Source: Gloeocapsopsis sp. IPPAS B-1203 (lineage in GTDB: Bacteria; Cyanobacteriota; Cyanobacteriia; Cyanobacteriales; Chroococcidiopsidaceae). From it: a stretch of 64,000 bases of DNA. The stretch's first letter is position 1. Every line of letters begins with the position of its first letter. The stretch covers positions 62,001 to 126,000 of the forward strand of contig NZ_PEIG01000012.1 of the NCBI RefSeq assembly GCF_002749975.1, given 5' to 3'. This document shows, piece after piece, positions 7,766 to 17,101 of the stretch. Under the pieces are notes generated by a model that did no database searches, had not been told where the DNA came from, and saw nothing but the letters and a program-made list of their open reading frames with translations. A program made the position numbers and the translations under genes.

Positions 7766-9070
7766 TTACATTGTGAGAGATTGCGGATTTGTCTCAATCA
7801 ATTTAGCTAAATCTTGTAAAAAGGCAGCAGCATGAGTACCGTAGATAATTCGGTGATCGCAGGTTATATTGACTTGCATCTGTTGCCGAACACCGAACAT
7901 ACCATCGATCGCAACTACTTGCGATTGTGCAGCACCAACTGCGAGAATCGCACCCTGACCAGGGGGCAAAATTGCATCAAAGCGATCTACACCAAACATT
8001 CCTAAATTAGACAGCGTAAAAGTACCGCTATTGTATTCTTCAGGTTGTAATTGTTTTAGACGAGCGCGATCGACTAGGGATTTCCAATGACGGGATAACG
8101 AATAGATATCAATTTGATCGGCATTTTGCAATACTGGCGTGATTAATCCTCCATCATCCATAGCAACAGCAACAGCAATATTAATCGCACTACGATATTG
8201 AATACCTTGCTCTGAGTAGCTGGCATTTACCAGAGGATGTTTTTGCAAAGTAACTGCAACAGCTTTTGCTAAAAGTGCAGTCATCGTGACGCCCTTAGAC
8301 TTGATCTGTTTATACAGCTTGTCTAGCTCATTGGTAGTAATCGTGTAGCCTACGTGGAAAGTAGGTACTTGTAAACTCGCTACCATGTTCCGCACTACAG
8401 CATTTTGCAGTGTATTCAAAGGTACGACTTGACCAGATGCAGCGGTAGCTACTGGGGCTGGGGCTGGAGTCGGTGCAGGCGCACTTTTAACTGTTGGTGT
8501 TGGTGCTACAGGAGCCTTAGTTTGAGCTGGTGTTGGTTGTCTACCTGCTGCTGCTTCGATGTCTTGTGCCACAATTCGACCATGAGGACCACTACCTTGC
8601 AGATGACTCACATCGACTTTGAGTTCCTTAGCGAGTTTCCGCGCCCGTGGAGATACCATCACTCGTCCAGCACGATGTTCAGCACCGTTTTGGGAAGATC
8701 CAGCAGTGTTATCAGCAATTGCAACAGTGGTTGTAACATCTGCGACTTGTCCTGGAGAAGTTGTCGCCTCGGCTGCAGTTGGCGTCTTACCCCCAGATTG
8801 AGCTTGCTGTTTAACCGTTTCAATTTCGGCTTCGGTTTCAGCTAAAAGTGCGATCGCCGAACCTACAGGAGCAGTATCTCCTGATTCAACTAAAATTGTC
8901 GCGACATAACCTTCATAAAAGGACTCAACATCCATATCAGCTTTGTCGGATTCGACAATCACGACTGTTTCGCCTTTGTCCACTTTGTCACCAGGCGATT
9001 TGACCCAAGAGACTATTTTCCCTTCAGTCATTGTCGAACTAAGCGCAGGCATAAATATTTCGTGAATCAT
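7766..9070 (-). CDS. pdhC: Pyruvate dehydrogenase E2, dihydrolipoamide acetyltransferase
   Basis: The 434-residue E2 core transfers acetyl groups from lipoamide to CoA in the pyruvate dehydrogenase complex. A single lipoyl domain occupies residues 1-80 with the lipoyl-lysine motif ESDKADMDV. A peripheral subunit (E3) binding domain follows at about 133-170 (SPRARKLAKEL, GSGPHGRIVAQDI), between Ala/Pro/Thr-rich linkers. The catalytic domain spans 210-434 and ends with the active-site motif DHRIIYG (His 406). Length and one-lipoyl plan match cyanobacterial E2. E1 and E3 genes are not adjacent, as is normal in cyanobacteria. Confidence 0.93.
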   Translation of the reverse strand: MIHEIFMPALSSTMTEGKIVSWVKSPGDKVDKGETVVIVESDKADMDVESFYEGYVATILVESGDTAPVGSAIALLAETEAEIETVKQQAQSGGKTPTAAEATTSPGQVADVTTTVAIADNTAGSSQNGAEHRAGRVMVSPRARKLAKELKVDVSHLQGSGPHGRIVAQDIEAAAGRQPTPAQTKAPVAPTPTVKSAPAPTPAPAPVATAASGQVVPLNTLQNAVVRNMVASLQVPTFHVGYTITTNELDKLYKQIKSKGVTMTALLAKAVAVTLQKHPLVNASYSEQGIQYRSAINIAVAVAMDDGGLITPVLQNADQIDIYSLSRHWKSLVDRARLKQLQPEEYNSGTFTLSNLGMFGVDRFDAILPPGQGAILAVGAAQSQVVAIDGMFGVRQQMQVNITCDHRIIYGTHAAAFLQDLAKLIETNPQSLTM

Positions 9071-9111
9071 GAAGCGAGATCCTGAGAAGAGAAAGTAAAG
9101 ATTAGTGTGTA

Positions 9112-9268
9112 GAGGTCAGGGGTCAGGGGTCAGAGGTCAGGGAGTTTAAGAGAGTTATGAGAATTCTTTGTAATTCAAAACGTGCTAAGGCACTGTTACG
9201 CTAACAAAATTCACGCATTCAAAACTAATTACTATTCACTAGCCACTCATCACTCACCCCTCACCCTT
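9112..9268. repeat. Short tandem repeat pair: G-rich AGGGGTC words, then C-rich CACTCA words
   Basis: Tandem AGGGGTC-type heptads occupy about 9112-9144 and a pyrimidine-rich partner (CACTAGCCACTCATCACTCACCCCTCACCC) about 9237-9266. Such paired G-rich and C-rich heptad tracts are the STRR type found between cyanobacterial genes and could fold as an imperfect stem. This one fills the gap between the YlqD-like and E2 genes. Confidence 0.6.
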
Positions 9269-9270
9269 GA

Positions 9271-9720
9271 TTAAATATCGCCGCGAATTTCTTGGACAAC
9301 TCCATCACGTAGTAAAATTTCTACTTGCAATTTGCCAATTAGGTTGTCGCCAATTGTAGTGCTAAAAATGCCTTCAATTTGAAATTGGTTGACTTCCTGT
9401 TCAAGTTCGAGTAGCTGCACTTGTTGCAGATTTTGCAAGCTTTGATTTTTCTGTTCAAGGAGTTCGCTTTTTTGCTGATTCACTTGCAACTGAATATTTT
9501 CAATTTGTTGCAGTGTTTGAGGACCAGGAGGCTGTAAACTCTGCTTTTGAATTTCTGCGATCGCCCGCTGTCCCTGCATTTCCAACTGTTGTAACTGGGT
9601 GTCTACAGTATTGATTTGGGCTTGCAGTTGTTGCTGTACTTCTTCTTTCCAGCGGGGAGTCACAACAGCTTTAACATTAACGGCGCGTTTTAAGAGTAAC
9701 TGTGGTTTGGATGCATCCAT
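9271..9720 (-). CDS. YlqD-like coiled-coil protein
   Basis: This 149-residue soluble protein begins LLLKRAVNVKAVVTPRWKEE, has a Gln/Glu-rich coiled-coil from about residue 25 to 115 with few breaks, and ends in a short beta region (NLIGKLQVEILLRDGVVQEIRGDI). The beta-coil-beta plan matches the YlqD family of Firmicutes and cyanobacteria, whose role is unknown. It lies just downstream of the acyl-ACP synthetase gene (38-base gap, same strand), so the two may be co-transcribed. Confidence 0.75.
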   Translation of the reverse strand: MDASKPQLLLKRAVNVKAVVTPRWKEEVQQQLQAQINTVDTQLQQLEMQGQRAIAEIQKQSLQPPGPQTLQQIENIQLQVNQQKSELLEQKNQSLQNLQQVQLLELEQEVNQFQIEGIFSTTIGDNLIGKLQVEILLRDGVVQEIRGDI

Positions 9721-9758
9721 AGGATTTTGGCGATCGCGATTATATATTTAAAGTAAAA

Positions 9759-11705
9759 TTAGGCAAACATCTTGTTAATGATATCGCGATAATGTTCTGT
9801 CACAACCGGACGTTTAATTTTTAAAGTTTGAGTCATCATGCCATTTTCTAGAGAAAATGGTTCCAAAATCAATTCAAATGAACCAATTCGGTCATCTGGA
9901 CGATAACCTGGGCGATTTTTGACTTCCCGATTCAGTTCTTGGCGGAGTAAGTTCTGGATTGTTTTACTATTTAAGTCAAGTTCGGTATCGATATTCTGAC
10001 TAGCAGCCCATTGTTGTAAAGCTTCAAGATTAGGAACAATTAAAGCACCGAGAGATTTTTGATCTTGTCCGACAAGCATAATCTGATCAATATAGGGCGA
10101 TCGCAAACACGCATCTTCAATCGGTTGTGGTTCAATATTCTCGCCATTCGTCAACACTATCGTATCTTTGGCTCTTCCTGTAATCACTAAATCATCCTCT
10201 GGCGTTACCCAACCGAGATCGCCTGTATCAAACCAGCCTTCGGAATCAATTGCTTTCGCTGTGGCTTCGGGATTTTGATAATAACCTTGCATAATTTGAG
10301 GTCCCCGCACCATCACTAACCCTCGTTCTCCTTGGGGTAGAGGTTGACGAGTTTCCGGATCGACAATACGCACTTGTGTCCCTGGTAATGGTTGTCCTGA
10401 TGCGCCTCGTAAGTTCCGCCATTGGCGACGCGCATTTGTCACAGGGGAGGTTTCTGTCAATCCGTACCCTACTAGCACTTCAACACCAATAATTTCAAAA
10501 AAGTTTTCGAGGTGCATCGCTAAGGAACCGCCACCGCTAATTACTTGCTTGAGTTGTCCGCCGGTTGCTTCACGAACTTTCTGATAGACTATCTTTTCAC
10601 CCAAAGAATGAATTGGAGACAATGCAGTTGCTTGCACAGAAGCACTGAGACGTTCTGACATACTAGGATTTAAAGAATTTAAGCTTAACCCATGGACAAT
10701 TCTACGGGCTTCGACAAACTGCTGACTCTTACTGAGGAAAAAGTCAATTAATCGCTGCTTGTTAGCTGGTTGTTCGCGGAACTGTTTTTTGACTCCTTCA
10801 TAAATTGATTCCCATAGTCGGGGTACGCCAACCATGTAATTTGGCTTGAATTCGCGAATGTCTTTTTTAACTTGACGGATATTGGTATAGATTTGAGTGC
10901 ATCCTTGAGAAAGCAAGAAATATTCGCCAGTGCGTTCGTAGACGTGCCAGGTTGGTAAAATGCTGAGGATGCGATCGCCCGCTTGTGGCTGCACAATAGC
11001 TCCTAGGGTTTCAACTTGATGCAACAAGTTACCATGTGTAAGCATGACACCCTTGGGTTTACCTGTCGTGCCAGAAGTGTACATCAGTGTTGCCAACGTT
11101 TCCCGATTTTGTTGCACTGGCTGTAACGGTTGATTTTCACCCAATGACATAAATTGCGGAAAGTTCAGCACTTTTAACGATGCATCAGCTTCTGGGGCTT
11201 CATCTGAGAGTAAAATGATAACTGAAATTGGCAGAGAAGCTAAATCAGCACGGAGTTTTTGTAGTGTCTGCTGATTTTCGACAACTAAGGCGATACTGCC
11301 ACTATTTTCTAAAATAAATAATAATTCCTGCCGCTCGGCTTGAGAACTCCGGACAACGTTTGCTGCTCCTGATGCAATAATTCCTTGATCGGCAATAAAC
11401 CAACGTGGGCTATTATCAGCAATTAAAGCGATGCGAGGAGGTACGCCGTTTTGCCCCTCTCCAACTTGTAAAGCTTGTAAAGCTGCTGCAAACTGCTGAA
11501 TTTGTTGATACAACTGCGTATATGTAATAACAGTTTCTGGCACAGCGTGAGGATCTTGCAGTGCAACTGTCTTGCCAAATCGCTGTTGTGCTAATTGCCA
11601 GATTTCTGGCAAAGATTGTACTGAAGAGTAATCTATTAAACGCTTCAAGCAATAGCGTTCTTGTTCCGTAAAATTGTAAGACATATTCGATGCAGGGCGG
11701 TTCAT
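9759..11705 (-). CDS. aas: Long-chain acyl-ACP/acyl-CoA synthetase (AMP-forming)
   Basis: The 648-residue ANL-family ligase activates fatty acids through an acyl-AMP. The P-loop motif YTSGTTGKPKGVMLTHGN lies near residue 210, GYGLTETSPV near 420, and the hinge region GWFDTGDLGWVTPEDDL follows; the catalytic Lys is expected in the C-terminal domain (KIKRPVVTEHY). Cyanobacteria of this gene type use acyl carrier protein as acceptor and recycle fatty acids released from membranes. ATG at 11705 is used; a second ATG seven codons in is possible. It precedes the YlqD-like gene. Acceptor specificity (ACP or CoA) is inferred from the host group. Confidence 0.88.
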   Translation of the reverse strand: MNRPASNMSYNFTEQERYCLKRLIDYSSVQSLPEIWQLAQQRFGKTVALQDPHAVPETVITYTQLYQQIQQFAAALQALQVGEGQNGVPPRIALIADNSPRWFIADQGIIASGAANVVRSSQAERQELLFILENSGSIALVVENQQTLQKLRADLASLPISVIILLSDEAPEADASLKVLNFPQFMSLGENQPLQPVQQNRETLATLMYTSGTTGKPKGVMLTHGNLLHQVETLGAIVQPQAGDRILSILPTWHVYERTGEYFLLSQGCTQIYTNIRQVKKDIREFKPNYMVGVPRLWESIYEGVKKQFREQPANKQRLIDFFLSKSQQFVEARRIVHGLSLNSLNPSMSERLSASVQATALSPIHSLGEKIVYQKVREATGGQLKQVISGGGSLAMHLENFFEIIGVEVLVGYGLTETSPVTNARRQWRNLRGASGQPLPGTQVRIVDPETRQPLPQGERGLVMVRGPQIMQGYYQNPEATAKAIDSEGWFDTGDLGWVTPEDDLVITGRAKDTIVLTNGENIEPQPIEDACLRSPYIDQIMLVGQDQKSLGALIVPNLEALQQWAASQNIDTELDLNSKTIQNLLRQELNREVKNRPGYRPDDRIGSFELILEPFSLENGMMTQTLKIKRPVVTEHYRDIINKMFA

Positions 11706-12243
11706 TAACGTATCCTCAATCGCCAGATCAATCCGCTACTTTTACAAATTACTCTGCTATCGCCATAATTTCCACAAATTGTAAAGAGATTACAAGATGC
11801 TTAAGTCATCGAAAAAAATTGCGATCGCCTTGCATAAGTTGAAAAATACGTTTGACTACTTAAGTAAATGAAATACATAGTACTTCTTAAAAATTGAAGA
11901 TGACAAGCGTGATTTATCTGATTGATATATCAACTGATTACTATGGCGAAATATATAAATTAGTTTTTTAGAAAACGAAGTGACTATTTATTGTTAAATA
12001 TAAATAAAAGTGAAGTTTTAACTACTTGTTATTTTGATTTGGAATTCACAATGCGATCGCAAAACTAGCTTCCCAAGAGTCCAGTTATTTACAAAACTTA
12101 AATTCAGGTTAGCTTATATCAACTAAAAGAAATTCAAAAGTCGCGATATCATCTGTTGTTTACTTTTTGCTGCAAACTAAAGAAATAAGAAAACCGTTAG
12201 TGCGCAACGCTTAATCTTTACATTTGCAACGAGGTATCAAGGC
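11706..12243. other. AT-rich intergenic region without recognised genes
   Basis: This 540-base stretch between the acyl-ACP synthetase start and a small + strand frame is AT-rich, with two HIP1 sites (near 11820 and 12055). I see no frame with a ribosome binding site, no tRNA and no strong hairpin. It should contain the synthetase promoter and the promoter of the small frame. Confidence 0.6.
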
Positions 12244-12417
12244 ATGAATTTTATCGATTGTGCATTACTCACAGTGTTTAATACCGCAGTATGTATTGCT
12301 TTACCTAGGTTGCTTTCAGCAGCACAGACTCCCAAAGCTAAGCGCGGTCGCGAAACACCTCCAACGGAGATTTGTACTGGACAAGCTGTAACAGTGAAAG
12401 TACATAGCTTTTCTTAA
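12244..12417 (+). CDS. Small 57-codon putative gene with N-terminal hydrophobic segment
   Basis: An ATG with GAGG about nine bases upstream opens a 57-codon frame. Residues 6-26 (CALLTVFNTAVCIALPRLLS) are hydrophobic and could form one membrane helix or a signal; a basic stretch (PKAKRGRE) follows. I do not recognise the family. It converges on recQ, with its stop 12 bases from the recQ stop. The ribosome binding site and the hydrophobic start argue for a real gene; the small size and lack of a known family argue for caution. Confidence 0.45.
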   Translation: MNFIDCALLTVFNTAVCIALPRLLSAAQTPKAKRGRETPPTEICTGQAVTVKVHSFS

Positions 12418-12429
12418 CTGGATTTCAGA

Positions 12430-14547
12430 TTATTCTCTGCGCCAAACACTGCGCACAAGGCGAATCTCATCATAAAGATATTCTCCTCCTAAGTAGTCGC
12501 GAATTTGACTCAGGGGTTTATCTCCAAGAATCTGCAAAGCTTGCCGAATTTTCTCTTGATGAGGCAAGGGAACCAAGCAATTTAAATCTACAGGTTGATT
12601 TTTCTCTAATAAGTCAGCAAGATGACGCACGATTGTCGTACGACGTAAGTTGCGTTGTTGGGCAATTTCTGCAATGCTTAATCCCTGCTGATGTAACTGC
12701 AAAGTCAGTCGTTCAGTTTCTGTAGGTAAGGTATTGGATACCTCGCAATAAGCTTGAATTTCGGCTAAAAACTCAGCACCATAACGGGCAAGTTTATGAC
12801 TACCCACACCAGAAAGCTGAGCAAATTCAGTTAATGTTTTTGGCTGCTGCGTTGCCATTAGTTTAAGTGTAGAATCGGCAAAAATGACATAAGGAGGAAC
12901 AGATTGTTCGTCTGCTAACTGTTTGCGTAAGTTGCGTAACCGTTGAAATAGCAACTCTATTTCTGCGACTGCAGAAGTATCTTGAGATTCGGTAGTAGAT
13001 GCAGGTGTAGTAGCAGTCATTGCAACAAACACAGAACGTTGTCGTCGCATAACTTCCCAACTAAAAGCATTTAGCTTTAAAACAGAATAGCCATCGCTAG
13101 TTTGTGCAAGCAAACCTTGATGGAGAAGCGATCGCGCCAATATGCGCCAGTCATCCACGCTGCGCTCTTTGCCAATACCGTATGTAGACAGATTTTGGTG
13201 TCCGTTTTGGAGAATCTTGTGATTTTTGGCTCCGCGCAAGACATCGATGATGTAACTCATGCCAAATCTTTCTTTGCAACGCGCAACACAAGAAAGAAAC
13301 TTCATTGCTTCAATCGTCCAATCTTGCGTTGGTTTGGGGTAACAGCAGTTATCGCAGTTGTCGCACCCTCCTGTAAATCTTTCTCCAAAATAGGCTAGTT
13401 GAATTGTGCGACGGCAATCTGTTCCTTCAGCATAATCAATGACTTGACGCAATTGTTGTTTAGCAATCCGCTGTTCTTGAGGATCGGGTTTTTGCGAGAT
13501 CAGATACTCAATTGTTTTGATATCACCGTAGTTAAGAAACAGCGTACACTTTGCAGGTTCTCCATCGCGTCCTGCACGTCCTGACTCTTGGTAATAGCTT
13601 TCTAAGTTGCGTGGTAAGTCGTAGTGAATCACAAACCGTACATCAGGTTTATTAATTCCCATACCAAAGGCAATTGTTGCAACCATGACTTGCACGTCAT
13701 CGCGAATAAATCTCGTTTGATTCTCAGTACGATCGCGATCGCTTAACCCAGCATGATAAGGTAATGCGGCAATACCATCGTTTTTAAGTTTGAAGGCAAT
13801 TTCATCAACTCGACGACGGCTCAAACAGTAGATAATTCCTGAACCGGATTGTTGATGAATCAGTTGTAGTAATTGCTGATAGCTTTGTTTTTGCTTCGGC
13901 TGAACTTCGTAGAACAGATTTTGGCGGTTGAAGCTGGCAAGATGAATACTAGGTTGAATTAAACCCAACTGTTGAATGATATCTTGGCGTACGCGATCTG
14001 TTGCTGTGGCTGTAAGTGCTATCGTAGGTACGCCAGAAAAGCGTTGGCGCAGTTGTTTGAGCTGTCGATATTCTGGGCGAAAGTCATGTCCCCATTCAGA
14101 TACACAATGCGCTTCATCAATTGCAAATGCAGCAATGCCAATTTGATGATGAACTAAATCGAGAAGTGGGAGAAACTTTTCACTGAGTAAGCGTTCGGGT
14201 GCGATATAGAGCAGTTTCACTTTACCACTGAGAATTGCTTGTTCGCGCGATCGCACTTGATATCCACTCAAGCTGCTATTGATGAACGTTGCGCCAATAC
14301 CATTATCTTGCAATGCTTGTACTTGATCTTGCATCAAGGCAATCAAAGGAGACACAACGACAGTTAAACCTTTTTTTAAAAGTGCTGGTAGCTGAAAACA
14401 CAGCGATTTACCGCCACCAGTAGGCATGACAACAAGTAAATCTCGATTTTGCAGCGCTTGTTCTACGATATATTGTTGCCCTGGGCGAAAGCTGTCGTAA
14501 CCGAAATAATGTTTTAAAGCACTTTCTAAGGATGACAATTGAGGCAT
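12430..14547 (-). CDS. recQ: ATP-dependent DNA helicase RecQ
   Basis: This 3'-5' superfamily 2 helicase (about 705 residues) acts in recombination and replication fork repair. Motif I is PTGGGKSLCFQLPAL, motif II is DEAHCVSEWGHDFRPEY, motif VI is YYQESGRAGRDG. A four-Cys zinc site (C-RRTIQL, then GGCDNCDNCC) and RQC region follow, and an HRDC domain is visible at about 525-600 (QQPKTLTEFAQLSGVGSHKL). The tail adds a helix-turn-helix-like segment (LSIAEIAQQRNLRRTTIVRHL). ATG at 14547 is preferred over a TTG five codons upstream. Confidence 0.95.
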   Translation of the reverse strand: MPQLSSLESALKHYFGYDSFRPGQQYIVEQALQNRDLLVVMPTGGGKSLCFQLPALLKKGLTVVVSPLIALMQDQVQALQDNGIGATFINSSLSGYQVRSREQAILSGKVKLLYIAPERLLSEKFLPLLDLVHHQIGIAAFAIDEAHCVSEWGHDFRPEYRQLKQLRQRFSGVPTIALTATATDRVRQDIIQQLGLIQPSIHLASFNRQNLFYEVQPKQKQSYQQLLQLIHQQSGSGIIYCLSRRRVDEIAFKLKNDGIAALPYHAGLSDRDRTENQTRFIRDDVQVMVATIAFGMGINKPDVRFVIHYDLPRNLESYYQESGRAGRDGEPAKCTLFLNYGDIKTIEYLISQKPDPQEQRIAKQQLRQVIDYAEGTDCRRTIQLAYFGERFTGGCDNCDNCCYPKPTQDWTIEAMKFLSCVARCKERFGMSYIIDVLRGAKNHKILQNGHQNLSTYGIGKERSVDDWRILARSLLHQGLLAQTSDGYSVLKLNAFSWEVMRRQRSVFVAMTATTPASTTESQDTSAVAEIELLFQRLRNLRKQLADEQSVPPYVIFADSTLKLMATQQPKTLTEFAQLSGVGSHKLARYGAEFLAEIQAYCEVSNTLPTETERLTLQLHQQGLSIAEIAQQRNLRRTTIVRHLADLLEKNQPVDLNCLVPLPHQEKIRQALQILGDKPLSQIRDYLGGEYLYDEIRLVRSVWRRE

Positions 14548-14625
14548 AGTAAATGTAGTCAAGGCTGCTATTTATATTTTCGCCGCATAATAAGGGTTAG
14601 ATCCACTTCTTAATCAAAGAATCAT

Positions 14626-14910
14626 ATGCCAAAAGCAATCTGGAATGGGGCTATTTTAGCCGAAAGCGATCGCACTGAAGTTGTCGAAGGCAATCACTAT
14701 TTTCCACCTGACAGCATCAATAAAGAGTATTTTAAAGACTCTTCTACTCACACAAGCTGCCCTTGGAAAGGCTTAGCAAGTTACTACAGCATTGAAGTTG
14801 ATGGACAAGTCAATAAAGATGCTGCGTGGTATTATCCTGATGCCAAGGAGAAAGCAAAGAACATCGAAGGCTATATTGCCTTTTGGCGCGGTGTTAAAGT
14901 CGAATCTTAG
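14626..14910 (+). CDS. DUF427 domain protein
   Basis: The 94-residue single-domain protein has the DUF427 signature: AIWNGAILAESDRT at the start, then CPWKGLASYYSIEVDG and YPDAKEKAKNIEGYIAFW. Family members are small beta-rich proteins, often annotated as hypothetical or as nucleotidyltransferase-like, with no settled biochemical role. It is divergent from recQ (about 80 bases between starts) and converges on the epimerase gene across a hairpin. Confidence 0.85.
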   Translation: MPKAIWNGAILAESDRTEVVEGNHYFPPDSINKEYFKDSSTHTSCPWKGLASYYSIEVDGQVNKDAAWYYPDAKEKAKNIEGYIAFWRGVKVES

Positions 14911-14923
14911 TATTTAAGCTGTG

Positions 14924-14944
14924 GGGTAGGTATTTTGCCTGCCC
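14924..14944. terminator. Hairpin between convergent genes
   Basis: GGGTAGG (14924-14930) pairs with CCTGCCC (14938-14944, one wobble pair) around TATTTTG. It lies between the stops of the DUF427 and epimerase genes and is nearly the same as the pfkA hairpin at 50083-50103, so it belongs to a repeated terminator-like family. No long T-run follows. Confidence 0.5.
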
Positions 14945-14945
14945 A

Positions 14946-15914
14946 TTAGCTGTTTTGAAGTATTTTAACAATTTCCGCTAAAGTTTCTTCAACTGAACGC
15001 GGTTGCCAACCTAATTGTTGACGGGCTTTAGTAGCATCAACACGGACGCAGCGATCGTAAATGTAGTGAACGCGTTCGCGACTTAAAGGTGGTTGCCATT
15101 TTAATACACGCCCGATGGGATCGAGAAGATTTCCTGCTAGCTGAACAACAGATTTGGGGGCTTCTTTAGGAACAGATATTCCGGTTTGTTGACTCAAGAA
15201 TTCAAACATTTCCCGCGTAGAAAGTTCTCCAGCCGAAATAATATAGTGTTCTCCTGAAGGACTTTTCTCAGCAGCTAGTAGCATCGCATCAACTAAGTCA
15301 TCAACATGAACAATACCCGTGATGCGATCGCCTCCTGCCCATAACTTTAAGCGACCTTTGAGAAATTGCTGTAATACTGGACCAAAATGCGGATCGTCTG
15401 CACCAAAGATTCCTGATGGTAAAATACTAACTACAGGAAGACCTTGAGAGGCAAACTCATCAACAATCTGCTGTGCTTGGTATTTTGTGCGATCGTATGC
15501 GGAGGAGAAATCAGTTTGTCGACGTTGAAATGTCTCATCAACAACTTCACCTTTGGTATCGCCAAAAATGCCAATCGTACTGCAATAAACAATTTTTGAT
15601 ACCCCTGATGCTTGGGCAACTTCCATGACTGCGAGGGTTCCTTCAACATTAACGCGCTGCATTTTGTCATCATCAACTAACCCTAATTCAACGTAAGCAG
15701 CAGTATGAAATACCGTATCAACACCTTGCATTGCACTTTGCAAAGCTTTGCGATCAGTAATGTCACCGTAGACTAGTTGCAACTTAGAATCGGCTAAACG
15801 GGATAAGTTACTTGACTTGCGCACTAAGCCGACAACTTGTGCGCCACGTTGTTCTAAAGCTTGAACTAAGTGAGAACCAGTAAAGCCATTGCTTCCTGTG
15901 ACAAGTGCCTTCAT
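14946..15914 (-). CDS. NAD(P)-dependent epimerase/reductase, candidate ceramide reductase (CerR-like)
   Basis: The 322-residue protein is an extended short-chain dehydrogenase: TGSNGFTGSHLVQAL binds NAD(P), and the catalytic pair Y140/K144 appears in AYDRTKYQAQ, with Ser in CSTIGIFG. Its general family includes dihydroflavonol reductases and sugar epimerases. Its ATG overlaps the TGA of the GNAT-fold gene (ATGA), and that gene follows an alpha-oxoamine synthase gene by about 40 bases. In Caulobacter the same three families make ceramide, with the CerR reductase reducing 3-oxo-ceramide. That assignment is inference from context; a sugar epimerase role remains possible. Confidence 0.75.
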   Translation of the reverse strand: MKALVTGSNGFTGSHLVQALEQRGAQVVGLVRKSSNLSRLADSKLQLVYGDITDRKALQSAMQGVDTVFHTAAYVELGLVDDDKMQRVNVEGTLAVMEVAQASGVSKIVYCSTIGIFGDTKGEVVDETFQRRQTDFSSAYDRTKYQAQQIVDEFASQGLPVVSILPSGIFGADDPHFGPVLQQFLKGRLKLWAGGDRITGIVHVDDLVDAMLLAAEKSPSGEHYIISAGELSTREMFEFLSQQTGISVPKEAPKSVVQLAGNLLDPIGRVLKWQPPLSRERVHYIYDRCVRVDATKARQQLGWQPRSVEETLAEIVKILQNS

Positions 15915-17059
15915 AGGGCTTTTTCGTAAATCCGATACGTTTTATATATTTTGCCACCTGCGGCTTCAATCAATTTACGCGATGGGTAATTATCTTCGTA
16001 CACCCAAGATAATTCCGCACGTTTGTAAGGTTTTCCTTTTTGAATTCCTCCTTGCATTCCGAGATAAATTAAAGCCAAAGGTACCATTTTCAAACGATAC
16101 TCTGGCAGCGAGCAAATTGTAATCACTCGCCCTTGATCAATTTGACGACGATACCAGAGAAACTTGAGAATTCCCAACCAGTTTAATTTACCGTTGACGT
16201 GCTTCAGGGGAATGTTGTAATCAGGTAAACCCATGAAAAAGCCGATCATCTCGCCGTTATATTCTGCGATTGGGAACACATCAGGATCGACAATGCTTTG
16301 TAACTCTTTGGCTTCTTCCAGGAATTCGGCTTCGCTGCGGGGTGTAGAACTCCAGCTATGCGCAAATGCACGATTGAACAGGTGATAAATAGCGATCGCA
16401 TCTTTCTCAAATTTTTCCCCCTTGGTGTTAATCGGGCGAAAATTAACACCTGATTTACCAGCAACACGGTGCGCTTTTTCAAACTCTTTGGGTAAAGGTT
16501 TATCTAAAGGAAAATCATACGCGTATGCATCTTTCGCTTTGTGCCATCCATCACGTTCAATAAACTCTGGGTAGTATGGCGGATTATATGGCATCATGAC
16601 TAGCGGTGGAGAGTCAAAACCATCGACTAAAAAGAAGCAACGGTTATGCGTTGATAGATCGATAGGACCTCTAGCACGTTTCATTCCTTGCTTGCGCAAC
16701 CACTCACTTGCTGCTGCTAACAATGCTTGCGCCACTTCAAAATCTGGAATGCATTCAAAATAGCCAATTAACCCAATACTTTCACCTTCGCGTTCAATCA
16801 AGCGCTGATTGACTGCGGCGACAATTCTACCTAAAGGTTGAGGGTTTTCTGTATCTTGGGATAGGGCAACAAACTGTTGCAGTTTTCCATACTGAGAGAA
16901 AGGATAATCGGAAGTAAATTCCTTCGCAATACTACTGCGAATTGGTGGTATCCAATACTGATTGTTGGCATGTATCTTTGCTGGCACATCCAAGAAGGTT
17001 TCTCTATCTTCTGGAGTCGTTACAGCACGAACCTGAAAATTTATTGATTGTGTAAGCAC
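15911..17059 (-). CDS. GNAT-fold acyltransferase, candidate bacterial ceramide synthase (bCerS-like)
   Basis: This protein of about 382 residues has the look of a large GNAT-type acyltransferase: RIVAAVNQRLIE and IGLIGYFECIPDFEVAQALL in the first half, the conserved block RARGPIDLSTHNRCFFLVDGF, then MMPYNPPYYPEFIER, and a C-terminal GNAT-like repeat (WVYEDNYPSRKLIEAAGGK). Large GNAT proteins of this kind are often annotated as hypothetical and are found with serine palmitoyltransferase genes; the Caulobacter ceramide synthase is of this superfamily. GTG at 17059 with AGGT upstream is chosen; a TTG at 17077 is an alternative. The stop overlaps the next start, so both proteins are coupled. Confidence 0.7.
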   Translation of the reverse strand: MLTQSINFQVRAVTTPEDRETFLDVPAKIHANNQYWIPPIRSSIAKEFTSDYPFSQYGKLQQFVALSQDTENPQPLGRIVAAVNQRLIEREGESIGLIGYFECIPDFEVAQALLAAASEWLRKQGMKRARGPIDLSTHNRCFFLVDGFDSPPLVMMPYNPPYYPEFIERDGWHKAKDAYAYDFPLDKPLPKEFEKAHRVAGKSGVNFRPINTKGEKFEKDAIAIYHLFNRAFAHSWSSTPRSEAEFLEEAKELQSIVDPDVFPIAEYNGEMIGFFMGLPDYNIPLKHVNGKLNWLGILKFLWYRRQIDQGRVITICSLPEYRLKMVPLALIYLGMQGGIQKGKPYKRAELSWVYEDNYPSRKLIEAAGGKIYKTYRIYEKAL

Positions 17060-17101
17060 TTTGATTTTACCTAGCAATTAGTAGGCTAACAGCCAAAAAT
17101 A

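Noticed and set aside
8405-8845. 146-codon Cys/Trp-rich frame on the + strand
   Set aside because: It is antisense to the Ala/Pro-rich linker of the E2 gene; the odd composition is a by-product of that linker.
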